This document shows positions 41,077-49,774 of a stretch of DNA of 64,000 nt, piece after piece (the stretch's first letter is position 1; each line of letters opens with the position of its first letter). The stretch is from Dehalococcoidia bacterium (GTDB lineage Bacteria > Chloroflexota > Dehalococcoidia > Lucifugimonadales > SHYT01), in contig SHXZ01000004.1 in NCBI GenBank assembly GCA_009693045.1, positions 1 through 64,000 on the forward strand, in the 5' to 3' direction. Position numbers and translations under genes: made by a program. Under the pieces are notes generated by a model. The model was not told the DNA's origin and searched no databases. It worked only from the letters and a program-made list of their open reading frames with translations.

Positions 41077-41784
41077 TTGCCTCCGCTGTACAATGCCGCC
41101 ATACCCACGTACAACCCCGACCAACACCACCGACGTTCCATTCGCCTGCAGGGCTATGACCATTCGCTCGCCGGCGCGTATTTCGTCACCATCTGCACGT
41201 ACCAGCGTGAACGTCTGTTCGGCGACATAGGGGATGGCGCGATGTACCTAAACGACCTGGGGAAAACGGTTCAAACATGTTGGGAAGAACTGCCTGCTCA
41301 CTTCAAAAACCTCGTCCTAGACGCCTCCATCATCATGCCAAACCACGTCCACGCAATCGCAATCCTCGTCTCGCCAATCGTAGGGGCGAGGCATGCCTCG
41401 CCCCTATGCCCCGCATCGCCTCCGCCATCGCCCTTACATGCCATCACGCACCCACGTTCTCCGCTATCCCGACAGCCAACGAGTACGCCGACAGATCGTG
41501 GGGGCGAAGCATGCCTTGCCCCCACTCAGCCCGTTCCACCGCACGAGTTCAGCCCTCAGTCCCTCGGCGCCATCGTCGCCTCCCTCAAATCCGCCTCCAT
41601 CCGCCGCATCAACATCTTTCGACGAACACCCGGCGTTCCGATTTGGCAACGCAACTACTACGAGCACATCATCCGCGGCGACAGTGAACTGGACCGCATC
41701 CGGGAATACATTTCCACGAACCCCTCTCTTTGGGCGGAAGACGAACTGAACCCCTCGCATACACCGCTTACCCGCACCCCGTAG
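41077..41784 (+). CDS. REP-associated tyrosine transposase (RAYT, Y1 family) with internal REP palindromes
   Basis: The protein is a Y1/HUH transposase of the RAYT group, thought to mobilise REP sequences by single-strand cutting. It has HHRRSIRLQGYDHSLAGAYF, VTICTYQRERLFGDI, the HUH motif IIMPNHVHAIAI and the C-terminal region VPIWQRNYYEHIIRGDSELD with the catalytic Tyr. Family A palindromes at 41380 and 41498 lie between HUH and Tyr regions and are read in frame (VGARHASPL and GGEACLAPT), adding about 50 residues. The stop codon TAG is part of the palindrome at 41781. The start is unclear: TTG at 41077 is used here, and the frame is open to 40936. Confidence 0.85.
   Translation: MPPLYNAAIPTYNPDQHHRRSIRLQGYDHSLAGAYFVTICTYQRERLFGDIGDGAMYLNDLGKTVQTCWEELPAHFKNLVLDASIIMPNHVHAIAILVSPIVGARHASPLCPASPPPSPLHAITHPRSPLSRQPTSTPTDRGGEACLAPTQPVPPHEFSPQSLGAIVASLKSASIRRINIFRRTPGVPIWQRNYYEHIIRGDSELDRIREYISTNPSLWAEDELNPSHTPLTRTP
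41380..41407. repeat. Family A REP palindrome inside the RAYT gene
   Basis: 28-bp copy (one end mismatch), read in frame as VGARHASPL within the transposase. Confidence 0.92.
41498..41525. repeat. Second family A palindrome inside the RAYT gene
   Basis: Copy with half-site GTGGGGGCGAAGCA and two arm mismatches, read in frame as GGEACLAPT. Confidence 0.85.
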
Positions 41785-41808
41785 AGGCGAGGTATGCCCC
41801 GCCTCTAC
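41781..41808. repeat. Family A palindrome at the RAYT stop codon
   Basis: Copy with half-site GTAGAGGCGAGGTA; its TAG is the stop codon of the transposase gene. Confidence 0.88.
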
Positions 41809-41892
41809 CTGCGAGGGCACGCCGACCGCTGCCCCGCCCATTGACGCTCACCTGTTCTAACGCTACGATAGCCCCAAGGACTCAGTACAAAC

Positions 41893-41935
41893 CCCTCTCC
41901 CTTGATGGGAGAGGGTATGGTGAGGGTGCATGCCC
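41893..41935. repeat. Family C hairpin supplying the ruvB ribosome binding site
   Basis: ACCCCTCTCCC-TTGAT-GGGAGAGGGT followed by ATGGTGAGGGTGC. The GGTGAGGG next to the ruvB ATG at 41930 is part of the repeat. Confidence 0.7.
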
Positions 41936-43018
41936 AAGTCCGCGATGCCCGCAAAAGCGGCCAAAGACGACGGCGCGGCCCCAGCCACACGCCTCGTTTC
42001 CAGCGGCATCCATGCCGACGACACGTCGCTGGAGCGCACCCTCCGCCCGCGCGCGCTGGACGACTACGTCGGCCAGACCCAGGTCAAGGAGAACCTCCGC
42101 ATCGCCATCCAGGCCGCCAAGCAGCGCGGCGACGCCCTGGACCACACCCTCTTCCACGGCCCGCCCGGCCTCGGCAAGACCACCCTCGCGTACATCATCT
42201 CCCAGGAGATGGGCGTCAACGTCCGCGTCACCTCCGGCCCCGCCATTGAGCGCCCCGGCGAGATGGCCTCGCTGCTGACCGTGCTGGAGCCCCACGACGT
42301 CTTCTTCATTGACGAGGTGCACCGCCTCAGCCGCGTCGTGGAAGAGGTGCTCTACCCCGCGATGGAGGAGCAGCGCGTGGACGTGGTGGTGGCCGGCAGA
42401 GGCCCCGGCGCGGCGCGCATGCTCCGGATCCCGCTCAAGCCGTTCACCCTCGTCGGCGCGACGACGCGGTTCTCCATGGTGAGCGCGCCGCTCCGCGACC
42501 GCTTCGGCTCCACGTTCCGGCTGGACTTCTACACGCCGGATGAACTGAAGACCATCGTCCTTCGTTCAGCCAGAGTGCTCGGCGTTCAGACGGACGATGC
42601 CGGCGCCGGCGAGATCGCCCGCCGAGCGCGCGGCACGCCCCGCATCGCCAACCGCCTGCTGCGCCGCGTCCGCGACTACGCGCAGGTCAAGGCTCGTGGC
42701 GTCATCACTGGAGCCGTCGCGCAGGACGCGCTGGGCGCCCTGCAGGTGGACCCGCTGGGACTAGACAGCATGGACCGCGCTCTGCTCCGCGCGCTGGTGG
42801 AGAAGTACGACGGCGGCCCCGTGGGCTTGGACACGCTCGCCGCCGCCATCAGCGAGGAGCCGGACACCGTGATGGACGTGTACGAGCCGTTCCTGCTCCA
42901 GCTGGGCTTCCTGGACCGCACCCCGCGAGGCCGCGCCGCGACTCGCCTCGCCTACGAGCACATCGGCGTGCCGTGGCCGGACAACGGCAGGGGCGCCGGG
43001 CAGCGAGGCCTCCTCTAA
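41930..43018 (+). CDS. ruvB: Holliday junction branch migration helicase RuvB
   Basis: RuvB is the hexameric ATPase that drives branch migration with RuvA. Walker A is [16 protein letters not shown], Walker B is [20 protein letters not shown], and the sensor/arginine-finger region is [19 protein letters not shown]. The C-terminal winged helix is [20 protein letters not shown] with PRGRAAT. At 362 residues it is full length. ruvA and ruvC are not next to it. Confidence 0.97.
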   Translation: MPKSAMPAKAAKDDGAAPATRLVSSGIHADDTSLERTLRPRALDDYVGQTQVKENLRIAIQAAKQRGDALDHTLFHGPPGLGKTTLAYIISQEMGVNVRVTSGPAIERPGEMASLLTVLEPHDVFFIDEVHRLSRVVEEVLYPAMEEQRVDVVVAGRGPGAARMLRIPLKPFTLVGATTRFSMVSAPLRDRFGSTFRLDFYTPDELKTIVLRSARVLGVQTDDAGAGEIARRARGTPRIANRLLRRVRDYAQVKARGVITGAVAQDALGALQVDPLGLDSMDRALLRALVEKYDGGPVGLDTLAAAISEEPDTVMDVYEPFLLQLGFLDRTPRGRAATRLAYEHIGVPWPDNGRGAGQRGLL

Positions 43019-43237
43019 TGTACAGAAACCCGTCAGGAAAACCGTCGTTCACCAGGCATTACAACACTACACCCCGCAGTACCGATGAAGAATACAAGCA
43101 TGTGAAAAGATGCTGTGCGAAATGGTAGAGCGGGACAGAGGGCGAGGGGGCGACGCTGCAATAAATGTTCACCAGGGCTAGGGAACAATCAAGAAGATGC
43201 ACGTCGGCGCGGGGGTGATTGAGACGTGGAGGAGGCG

Positions 43238-45097
43238 TTAGGCTCGCGCAGTTGCCGCAGCGGCCTCTTCCTGGCTGAAGTACGCGGCGTAGAGGTGCGC
43301 GTACAGGCCGCCCCTGGCGAGCAGATCCCGGTGCGTCCCCTGCTCGGCGACCCGCCCGCCCTCCAGCACCACGATGCGGTCCGCCGAGCGCACGGTGGAG
43401 AGCCGGTGGGCGATCACGACCGCGGTGCGCCCTTTGAGCACCCTCCCCATTGCCTTCTGGATGAGCTGCTCCGTGTGCGTGTCGATGTTGGCCGTCGCTT
43501 CATCCAAGATGAGGATGCGCGGGTCGGCCAGCACCGCGCGCGCGAAGCTGACAAGCTGCCGCTGCCCAAGGCTAAGGTTCTGGCCGCGCTCCTCAAGTTT
43601 GGTTTCGTATCCCTGCGGCAGCCGGATGATGAACGCGTGCGCGCCCGCCACCTGCGCCGCCGCCACCACCTGATCGTCGGTGGCGTCCGTCCGGTTGAAC
43701 TTGATGTTCTCCTTGACGGAAGCGGAGAACAGGAACGGCTCCTGGAGCACCATCGCCATCTGCCGTGCCAGCGACGCCCTGGTGACATCCCGCACGTCGT
43801 GGCCGTCAATCAGGAGACGCCCCCCGATGACATCGTAAAACCTGGCAATGAGCGCCGCGAGCGTCGTCTTGCCCGCGCCGGACGGGCCGACGACGGCCAC
43901 CGTCTCACCCGCCTCGATCCGAAGGTCAATCCCCTTAAGCACCTCCGTCTCCGCGCTGTAACCGAAGTGCACGCCGTCAAACGTAATGTCGCCCTTGATC
44001 GGCGGCAGCTCCTTGGCGCTCGCGGCGTCCTGCACCGCGGGCTTGGTGTCAAGCATCTCGAAGATGCGCACCCCTGATGTCATCGCCCTCTGGAGCTGCG
44101 TGTACTGCATGGTCATATTGCGGATGGGGTCGTAGAACCGCTGGATGTACAGCATAAACGCCACCAGCACGCCGACCTCCAGCGAGCCGTTCATCACCTG
44201 CCGGCCGCCGAAGATCACCACGAGTGCGATGGAGACGGCGGTCAGCACCTCAACCACGGGCATGAGCGCGGCGGAGAGGCGCGCGGCCTGCAGGTTGGCG
44301 TTGAGGTGCTCGCGGTTCACGCCGTCAAACTGGCTCATATTCACGCGCTCTCGCCCCAACGCCTGCACCACGCGCACGCCGCTGATGTTCTCCTGGAGCC
44401 CGGAGTTGACCACCGAAATCGCCCGGCGGACACGCATGAACGACCGCCACGCAACCCGCTGCCACAGCACCAGCACCAGAAAGAGCACCGGCACCATCGC
44501 CATGGTGAGCAGCGCCAGCTGCACGTTGAGCAGGAACATCGCCACGGTGATGCCGATCAGGCTCAGCAGGTCGCCCAGCGACGGGACGATGATGGACAGG
44601 AACTCCTGGAGCTGCGAGACGTCGTTCTGGACGCGCGACATGACTCGCCCCACTTCGTTCCGGTCCATGAACGACACCGAAAGCTTCTGCAGGTGGGCGA
44701 ACATCTCGGTCCGCAGCTTGTACAGGACGCCCTGGCTTACGCGCGCCAGCGCCGCCTGGTGGATGTAGTTCGTCACGACGTTCAGCGCGTTGCTGATCAC
44801 AAAAATAGACAGCGGGAGGACCATCGCGCCCACGGTCTTGTGCTGCAAAAGCTGGTCAATGCCATACTTGATGATCCACGGGGCGGCTACCTGCGTGGCG
44901 GTGAAGATCAGGAGCGCGACGATGCTGATGGTCAAGGGGCGCGGGTACGGGCGCACGTACCGCAGAAGCCGCATCACCACCTTGTGGTTGTACGGCGTGC
45001 CAAGCTGCTCTTCGTCCAGGAACTCCCCAAGACGGCCGCGAGCAATCGGTCCGCCACGGCCCATCATGCCGCTGCCAAAGCCGCCGGACCAGGTCAT
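43238..45097 (-). CDS. Heterodimeric ABC exporter, subunit with complete Walker B
   Basis: This 619-residue ABC exporter half has six membrane helices (about residues 50-340) and a nucleotide-binding domain: Walker A VGPSGAGKTTLAALIARF, signature LSLGQRQLVSFARAV, Walker B ILILDEATANIDTHTE and the switch His in VIAHRLSTV. The signature is LSLGQ instead of LSGGQ. It follows its partner gene by 46 bp. The pair resembles TM287/288-type multidrug exporters, in which one ATP site is degenerate; the substrate is unknown. Confidence 0.93.
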   Translation of the reverse strand: MTWSGGFGSGMMGRGGPIARGRLGEFLDEEQLGTPYNHKVVMRLLRYVRPYPRPLTISIVALLIFTATQVAAPWIIKYGIDQLLQHKTVGAMVLPLSIFVISNALNVVTNYIHQAALARVSQGVLYKLRTEMFAHLQKLSVSFMDRNEVGRVMSRVQNDVSQLQEFLSIIVPSLGDLLSLIGITVAMFLLNVQLALLTMAMVPVLFLVLVLWQRVAWRSFMRVRRAISVVNSGLQENISGVRVVQALGRERVNMSQFDGVNREHLNANLQAARLSAALMPVVEVLTAVSIALVVIFGGRQVMNGSLEVGVLVAFMLYIQRFYDPIRNMTMQYTQLQRAMTSGVRIFEMLDTKPAVQDAASAKELPPIKGDITFDGVHFGYSAETEVLKGIDLRIEAGETVAVVGPSGAGKTTLAALIARFYDVIGGRLLIDGHDVRDVTRASLARQMAMVLQEPFLFSASVKENIKFNRTDATDDQVVAAAQVAGAHAFIIRLPQGYETKLEERGQNLSLGQRQLVSFARAVLADPRILILDEATANIDTHTEQLIQKAMGRVLKGRTAVVIAHRLSTVRSADRIVVLEGGRVAEQGTHRDLLARGGLYAHLYAAYFSQEEAAAATARA

Positions 45098-45143
45098 GCG
45101 CTCACTACCTCACGCGCCAAGTCATCGTTCATCAATGGGCTTG

Positions 45144-46967
45144 TCAATGCGGGACGCGCGTCATCCGAGGACCTATGCCGGCTATCGCCGGCGCCCCGTC
45201 CGCTTGCCGGCCGTTGACCGGCTTGCCCGCGCCCGCCAACTCTTCCTGCGGTAAGAGCTGGGCCTCGTAGATCTGGCGGTACAGGCCGCCCTTCGCCAAA
45301 AGCTCTCGGTGGGTCCCGCGCTCCGCGATGACGCCCTCGTCCAGCACCAGGATCTGGGCGGCGGAGAGCACGGTGCTCAGCCGGTGCGCGATGACAAACG
45401 TCGTGCGCCCGCGCATCACGTCCGCAAGGGCGACCTTCAGCCGCGCTTCCGTCTCCGCGTCCACGCTGGACATCGTGTCGTCAAGGATGAGGATGGAGGG
45501 GTCCAGCAGCACGCTGCGCGCGATGGCAAGGCGCTGGCGCTGCCCGCCGGACAGGGTCACTCCGCGCTCGCCCACCGCCGTGTCATAGTCGTCTGGCAGC
45601 GTTGTGATGAAGTCGTGGAGCTGGGCGATGCGGCTGGCCCGGATGACGTCGTCGTCCGTGGCCTCCGGGTACCCGTACGCGATGTTCTGGCGAATGGTCG
45701 CCGAGAACACGAAGACATCCTGCATGACGATGCCCACGTTGCGCCGCAGCGAGTCCAGCGTCATGTCGCACACGTCCACGCCGTCAATGGTCACGGCGCC
45801 CCCGGTCGCGTCGTAGAAGCGCGGAATGAGATGGACCACCGTTGTCTTGCCGCTGCCCGGCGCGCCAAGCAGGGCCATCACCTGGCCGGGCCGCGCCTCA
45901 AAGTCCACATCCTTGAGCACGGCGGCGTCCTCGCGGTATGCGAAGCTCACGTTGTTGAAGCGCACATAGCCTTCCGCTCGGCCAATGTCTCGCGCTTCGG
46001 GCTTTTCGCGCACCGGCGACTCGGCGTCCAACACGTCAAACAGCCGCTTTCCGGCGGACTGGGCGCGGGCGATGACGTTGACCACCATGCCGATCAGCCT
46101 CACGGGCATAGCCAGGAGGCTGTGATAAAAAATGAACTGAGTCAACTGGCCCGCAGTCAGCCGCCCGGCAATGAACTCGTAGCCGCCCACCAACAAGAGC
46201 CCTCCCAGTGCTATTGCGTACGCCAGGGTCATCTCGGAGTTGTTGGCGGCCTGGAGCAGGTTAGCCTTGTAGGACGATTCAGCCGTAGCCTGCGCCTTGG
46301 CGTTGAACTTGGCCTTCTCAAACTCCTCGGCCCCAAAGGCGCGGACCGCCTTGGCGCCGGTGAGGTTTTCCTGAAGGACCGTGGTCATCTCACCGAGCAG
46401 CGACTGGATGCTCAGCCATATCCGCTGGAGCGCTATCCTTATCAGCGCGGTCCGCCACGCAGCGAACGGCACAAACGCCATGCTCACCAGCGCCAGGCGC
46501 CAGTTCATGGCGAACATCAGCGCTGACGCGCCTCCGATCATCACGACCAGCTGCGCCAGGCGGAGCAACCCCATCTGTATGAAAAAGCGGATGCCCTCAA
46601 CGTCCGCCGTGCCTCTGGACATGAGGTCGCCGGTGCGCTGCTGGTCGTGGAACGCGAAGCTCAGGTTCTGCAGCTTGTCGTAGAGGGCGTTGCGCAGAGC
46701 GTAGGCGACGCGCTGCGACACACCCTCGCCAAGGTAGGTCTGGCCGTAGGCCAGCACCCCACGGAGCGCGCTAACGGCCAAAACGCCTATGGCAAGGGTG
46801 ACGAGCGTGGAATACTGCCGGCTGCTCAGAGCGTGGTCAATGGCATCGCCCAGGAGGCGGGGCACGGCCAGCGCCGCCATGACACTGCCCAGGAGACACA
46901 CGTACGCCAAGCCGATTTGCCACGGGTAGCGCCACGCCAGCGCCGAAAGCCTCAGCAGAATTCGCAT
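45144..46967 (-). CDS. Heterodimeric ABC exporter, subunit with degenerate Walker B
   Basis: The 607-residue partner has six membrane helices in its first 300 residues, Walker A LGAPGSGKTTVVHLIPRF, a normal signature LSGGQRQRLAIARSV and Walker B ILILDDTMSSVDAETE, where Asp replaces the catalytic Glu. Its Walker motifs therefore pair with the LSLGQ signature of the other subunit in a non-hydrolysing site, and its LSGGQ completes the active site. A TATAAT lies at 47002-46997 upstream of the ATG on this strand. This asymmetry is the rule in heterodimeric exporters. Confidence 0.93.
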   Translation of the reverse strand: MRILLRLSALAWRYPWQIGLAYVCLLGSVMAALAVPRLLGDAIDHALSSRQYSTLVTLAIGVLAVSALRGVLAYGQTYLGEGVSQRVAYALRNALYDKLQNLSFAFHDQQRTGDLMSRGTADVEGIRFFIQMGLLRLAQLVVMIGGASALMFAMNWRLALVSMAFVPFAAWRTALIRIALQRIWLSIQSLLGEMTTVLQENLTGAKAVRAFGAEEFEKAKFNAKAQATAESSYKANLLQAANNSEMTLAYAIALGGLLLVGGYEFIAGRLTAGQLTQFIFYHSLLAMPVRLIGMVVNVIARAQSAGKRLFDVLDAESPVREKPEARDIGRAEGYVRFNNVSFAYREDAAVLKDVDFEARPGQVMALLGAPGSGKTTVVHLIPRFYDATGGAVTIDGVDVCDMTLDSLRRNVGIVMQDVFVFSATIRQNIAYGYPEATDDDVIRASRIAQLHDFITTLPDDYDTAVGERGVTLSGGQRQRLAIARSVLLDPSILILDDTMSSVDAETEARLKVALADVMRGRTTFVIAHRLSTVLSAAQILVLDEGVIAERGTHRELLAKGGLYRQIYEAQLLPQEELAGAGKPVNGRQADGAPAIAGIGPRMTRVPH

Positions 46968-47159
46968 AAAAAGGACTGCTCCTTCTCTTGCGGAGCATTA
47001 TAGGCCCCCTCAAACCGCAAGGGAAGACCTTTCGGAAAGTGAAGGATAATAGGGCGAGGACAAAACCTCGCACCGCCCACCACGACCGAGCAAGGATTTG
47101 TGAGGCAAAGCCGAGCACTCCAGGTCTGGGAACGAGCACCCATGGTGGTGGCCGAACCC

Positions 47160-48140
47160 TCACCGAGGCGGCTGGGGCCGCCCGTCATCCAGCGAGATCC
47201 CCTGCCGCTCCAACTGGTCCAGCAGCGTCCGCCACTCGCGTTCACGCCGCAGAATCATCTGCGTCAATTCGCTGCGCTGAGCGGGCGTTAGATGCCTTGG
47301 CAAACGGTCACCGGCCTGGTGGTGCGCCTGAAGCGCCCGTTGCAGGCGGTCGTGCACCTTGCGGCGGACCTGCAACTCTTCAGGCGTCAGCTTCCGGACG
47401 GGGCGCGCTTCAATATCTGGGTCTCGGGTGATTATTCTCCTGGGGTCAGGCCTGGCCGCGCTCTCCGGTTTGCCCTGTGAGACGGCGAAGGGCGAGACCG
47501 GCGCGGTCGCCGGCGCACCGGCTGGCTTGCCGAGCGCCTCCACGTTGGCGGGGAGGGCCGTGTCATGCGGAAGGTTGAGGAACTTCATTGCCCGCTCTGC
47601 TCGGTCGCGGGATTGGACAGAGAGGGCAACCAACGCGTCGCTGTTCGCTCCCCGCTGCACGAGGCGCTCCAGCTCCAAGCTTCGCTCCTCCGCCAGGTGC
47701 GCGTAACGCAGCGCCCTGGCGTCGTCGGAGCGGGCGAAGAAGAGGCCGATGCGCTCTCGCGTGGTCTTCACCGCATAGAGCGCATCGCCCGGCGCCGTGC
47801 TCGCCGAGGCGGTGAGGGCGCCCCAGCCGCCGAGGACGACCGCCACCAGGAGCAGGGCGCCCACCGCTGCGGGACGCCGCAGGTAAGACAGCCCGGCCCA
47901 CGACCGCCTCGCGCCGTGATTGGGCCACGCCTCAATCACACGAGCGAGGCCAGCGGTCCGCGCTACCCTGGAAGGCTGCCAGGCGGAGGAAGCCGCCGCG
48001 ACGGTGGTCGCCGTGCGGAGCAGTGGCGAAAGCTCGGCTGCCAGGTCGCGGTGCCGCGCCAGGCACTCCTCAACCGAGGCGCCCGCGGCCAGCCGATCAA
48101 GGCAATCGCTCAGGGCCTCTTGCACCTGTCGTTCGTTCAA
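47160..48140 (-). CDS. DUF5667 membrane protein coupled to an ECF sigma factor
   Basis: The 326-residue protein has an N-terminal helical part (CLDRLAAGASVEECLARHRD), one membrane helix (AAVGALLLVAVVLGGWGALT) and the DUF5667 motif PGDALYAVKTTRERIGLFFA just after it, then a helical, Pro-rich external region. Its TTG start overlaps the sigma factor stop. Position and topology suit an anti-sigma factor or sensor, but the zinc-binding HxxxCxxC motif of ZAS anti-sigmas is absent. Confidence 0.75.
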   Translation of the reverse strand: MNERQVQEALSDCLDRLAAGASVEECLARHRDLAAELSPLLRTATTVAAASSAWQPSRVARTAGLARVIEAWPNHGARRSWAGLSYLRRPAAVGALLLVAVVLGGWGALTASASTAPGDALYAVKTTRERIGLFFARSDDARALRYAHLAEERSLELERLVQRGANSDALVALSVQSRDRAERAMKFLNLPHDTALPANVEALGKPAGAPATAPVSPFAVSQGKPESAARPDPRRIITRDPDIEARPVRKLTPEELQVRRKVHDRLQRALQAHHQAGDRLPRHLTPAQRSELTQMILRREREWRTLLDQLERQGISLDDGRPQPPR

Positions 48141-48700
48141 TGGTCCTCCCGCCTTGTCACCACCGACTGCTGTTCCAGCAAGCGCCGCAGTGACTTGAGC
48201 GCCGCGTGCTGGAGGGCCTTGACCGCGTTGACGTCCCGGCTCATCACTTCCGCGGTCTCCGCCAACGAGAGCTCCGCCACAAACCGGCAGAGCACCACCT
48301 GGCGCTGAAGCTCCGCCAAACGGCCCAGCGCCTTGTGCACATGCTCCATGTCAACGTTGTGGAGCGCGTCCTGCGCCACGTCCTCGCTTGAAACCAGCGG
48401 CTCCACGCTGTCTATCGGCACCGACGTGACGCCTGCCCGCTGCCTGTGGCGGTCCACCACCGTGTTGTGCGCGATGCGGAACAGCCACGCCGTGAACGGC
48501 CTCCCTCGGAACTGAAAGCCCGGCAGCGCCTTCATCGCCCGCAGGAAGACCTCCTGCGCCAGGTCTTCCGCCTCCGCCGAAGAACCTACGCGCACCAGGA
48601 TGTACCGGTACACCCGGTCAAACAGCGCCTCGTACAGCTGGCTGAACGCCCCCCGGTTCCCTGCCTGAGCGTCCCTGGCCAGGGCCTCTATGTCTTGCAC
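48137..48700 (-). CDS. ECF-type RNA polymerase sigma factor
   Basis: The 187-residue sigma-70 family factor has region 2 (FSQLYEALFDRVYRYILVRV, AEDLAQEVFLRAMKALPGF, FTAWLFRIAHNTVVDRHRQ) and region 4 (LAELQRQVVLCRFVAELSLA, ETAEVMSRDVNAVKALQHAA). A GTG at 48700 with GGAGG five bases before it is the likely start. The following gene overlaps its stop and probably controls it. The regulon cannot be told from sequence. Confidence 0.9.
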   Translation of the reverse strand: MQDIEALARDAQAGNRGAFSQLYEALFDRVYRYILVRVGSSAEAEDLAQEVFLRAMKALPGFQFRGRPFTAWLFRIAHNTVVDRHRQRAGVTSVPIDSVEPLVSSEDVAQDALHNVDMEHVHKALGRLAELQRQVVLCRFVAELSLAETAEVMSRDVNAVKALQHAALKSLRRLLEQQSVVTRREDH

Positions 48701-48942
48701 TTGGCCTCCACGCGCAGCACCCTGGGCTGCGCACGCTGCCCCATGCATGTACTATAACGGTGCAGGCACCAAAGGGGTAAGAACGAGTTTCCGGACCCGG
48801 CGTCAGGCCGCTGGCGCCAAGGGATTTGGTCCTTCAACAAGGAATTTCTTGGCGCCTTCCGGGGACCCGTACGTGTTGCGGTGCGATTGAGCGGGCGCAC
48901 CCGTGTCGTGGACCCGGACCTCGGCCAATTATCGGAGCGCAG

Positions 48943-49626
48943 ATGGCGGAACGCCGCCCTAATACCACCCGAAAGGACATGGAGTTCTCCCTTCGCCGCA
49001 TGACGAAGGAGGATGCCTCCCAGGTGAGCGCCATAGAGTGCAACGCCTTCTCTGAGCTGCGCCCCCCGACCTCGTTTGAGCGCGAAGCCGCCAGCCAGAT
49101 AACCGGCTACCTGGTGGCGTGGCGTCCGGCCGCTTCAGACGCCCCAAACACGTCGTCCGGACGCCGGCCCCCATCTTTGTCGGTGTGGCAACGGCTCTTC
49201 GAGCGCGCGCGCCGCCAACAGCCTCCGACGGCGCGCGACGACAGCCAGCAGATCGTCGGCTACGTGGGGACCTGGTTCATGACTGACGAGGCCCACATCG
49301 TAGCCGTGGCCGTCCTGGAGTCCTGGCGGCGGTCCGGCATCGGGGAGCTGCTGCTGATCGGTGCGTTGGAGCTGGCGCTCGCACGTGGCTCGCGCGTGGC
49401 CACCCTAGAAGTCCGGATAAGCAATGCGGGCGCGCAGACCCTTTATCGGAAGTACGGGTTCAACACCGTTGGCAGCAGGAAGCGATATTACGCCGATAAC
49501 GGCGAGGACGCGTTCATTATGACAACAGACTCCATTCGCACTCCGGAATACCAGGCCCGCTTCCAGACCCTCGTCCGCGCCCACGAGGAGCGGCGGGGGC
49601 ACAGTACGCGGCTCCTTGCGCCTTGA
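48943..49626 (+). CDS. RimI-like GNAT N-acetyltransferase
   Basis: The 227-residue GNAT protein has FSLRRMTKEDASQVSAIECN, the acetyl-CoA motif VAVLESWRRSGIGELLLIGA and RISNAGAQTLYRKYGFNTVG with KRYYADNGEDAFIMT, matching ribosomal-protein alanine acetyltransferases (RimI). An unusual segment of about 45 residues (AASDAPNTSSGRRPPSLSVW) sits between the N-terminal helix and the core. The ATG at 48943 has GGAG upstream; another ATG at 48979 would also serve. Confidence 0.85.
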   Translation: MAERRPNTTRKDMEFSLRRMTKEDASQVSAIECNAFSELRPPTSFEREAASQITGYLVAWRPAASDAPNTSSGRRPPSLSVWQRLFERARRQQPPTARDDSQQIVGYVGTWFMTDEAHIVAVAVLESWRRSGIGELLLIGALELALARGSRVATLEVRISNAGAQTLYRKYGFNTVGSRKRYYADNGEDAFIMTTDSIRTPEYQARFQTLVRAHEERRGHSTRLLAP

Positions 49627-49727
49627 CGATGGCGACCTTGACGACCGCCGAGCAGATGCGAAGCCGCGTGTGGGCGGTGACGGTTGGGCGCAAAGTCTCA
49701 GGCGACCGCCCCAAATGTTTGTGACGC

Positions 49728-49757
49728 TTGACACAATCGCCGTTCCGTGCCTATAAT
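49728..49757 (+). promoter_or_regulatory. Consensus sigma-70 promoter of the DUF177-rpmF operon
   Basis: TTGACA (49728-49733) and TATAAT (49752-49757), both perfect hexamers, are 18 bp apart. The DUF177 ATG follows 17 bp after the -10 box, so the leader is very short. Confidence 0.85.
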
Positions 49758-49774
49758 TCGGCCAGGCGTGAACG

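Noticed and set aside
41380-41808. Repeated palindromes spaced like a CRISPR array
   Set aside because: Spacing is irregular, units are full palindromes rather than repeats with unique spacers of equal length, and no cas gene is present.
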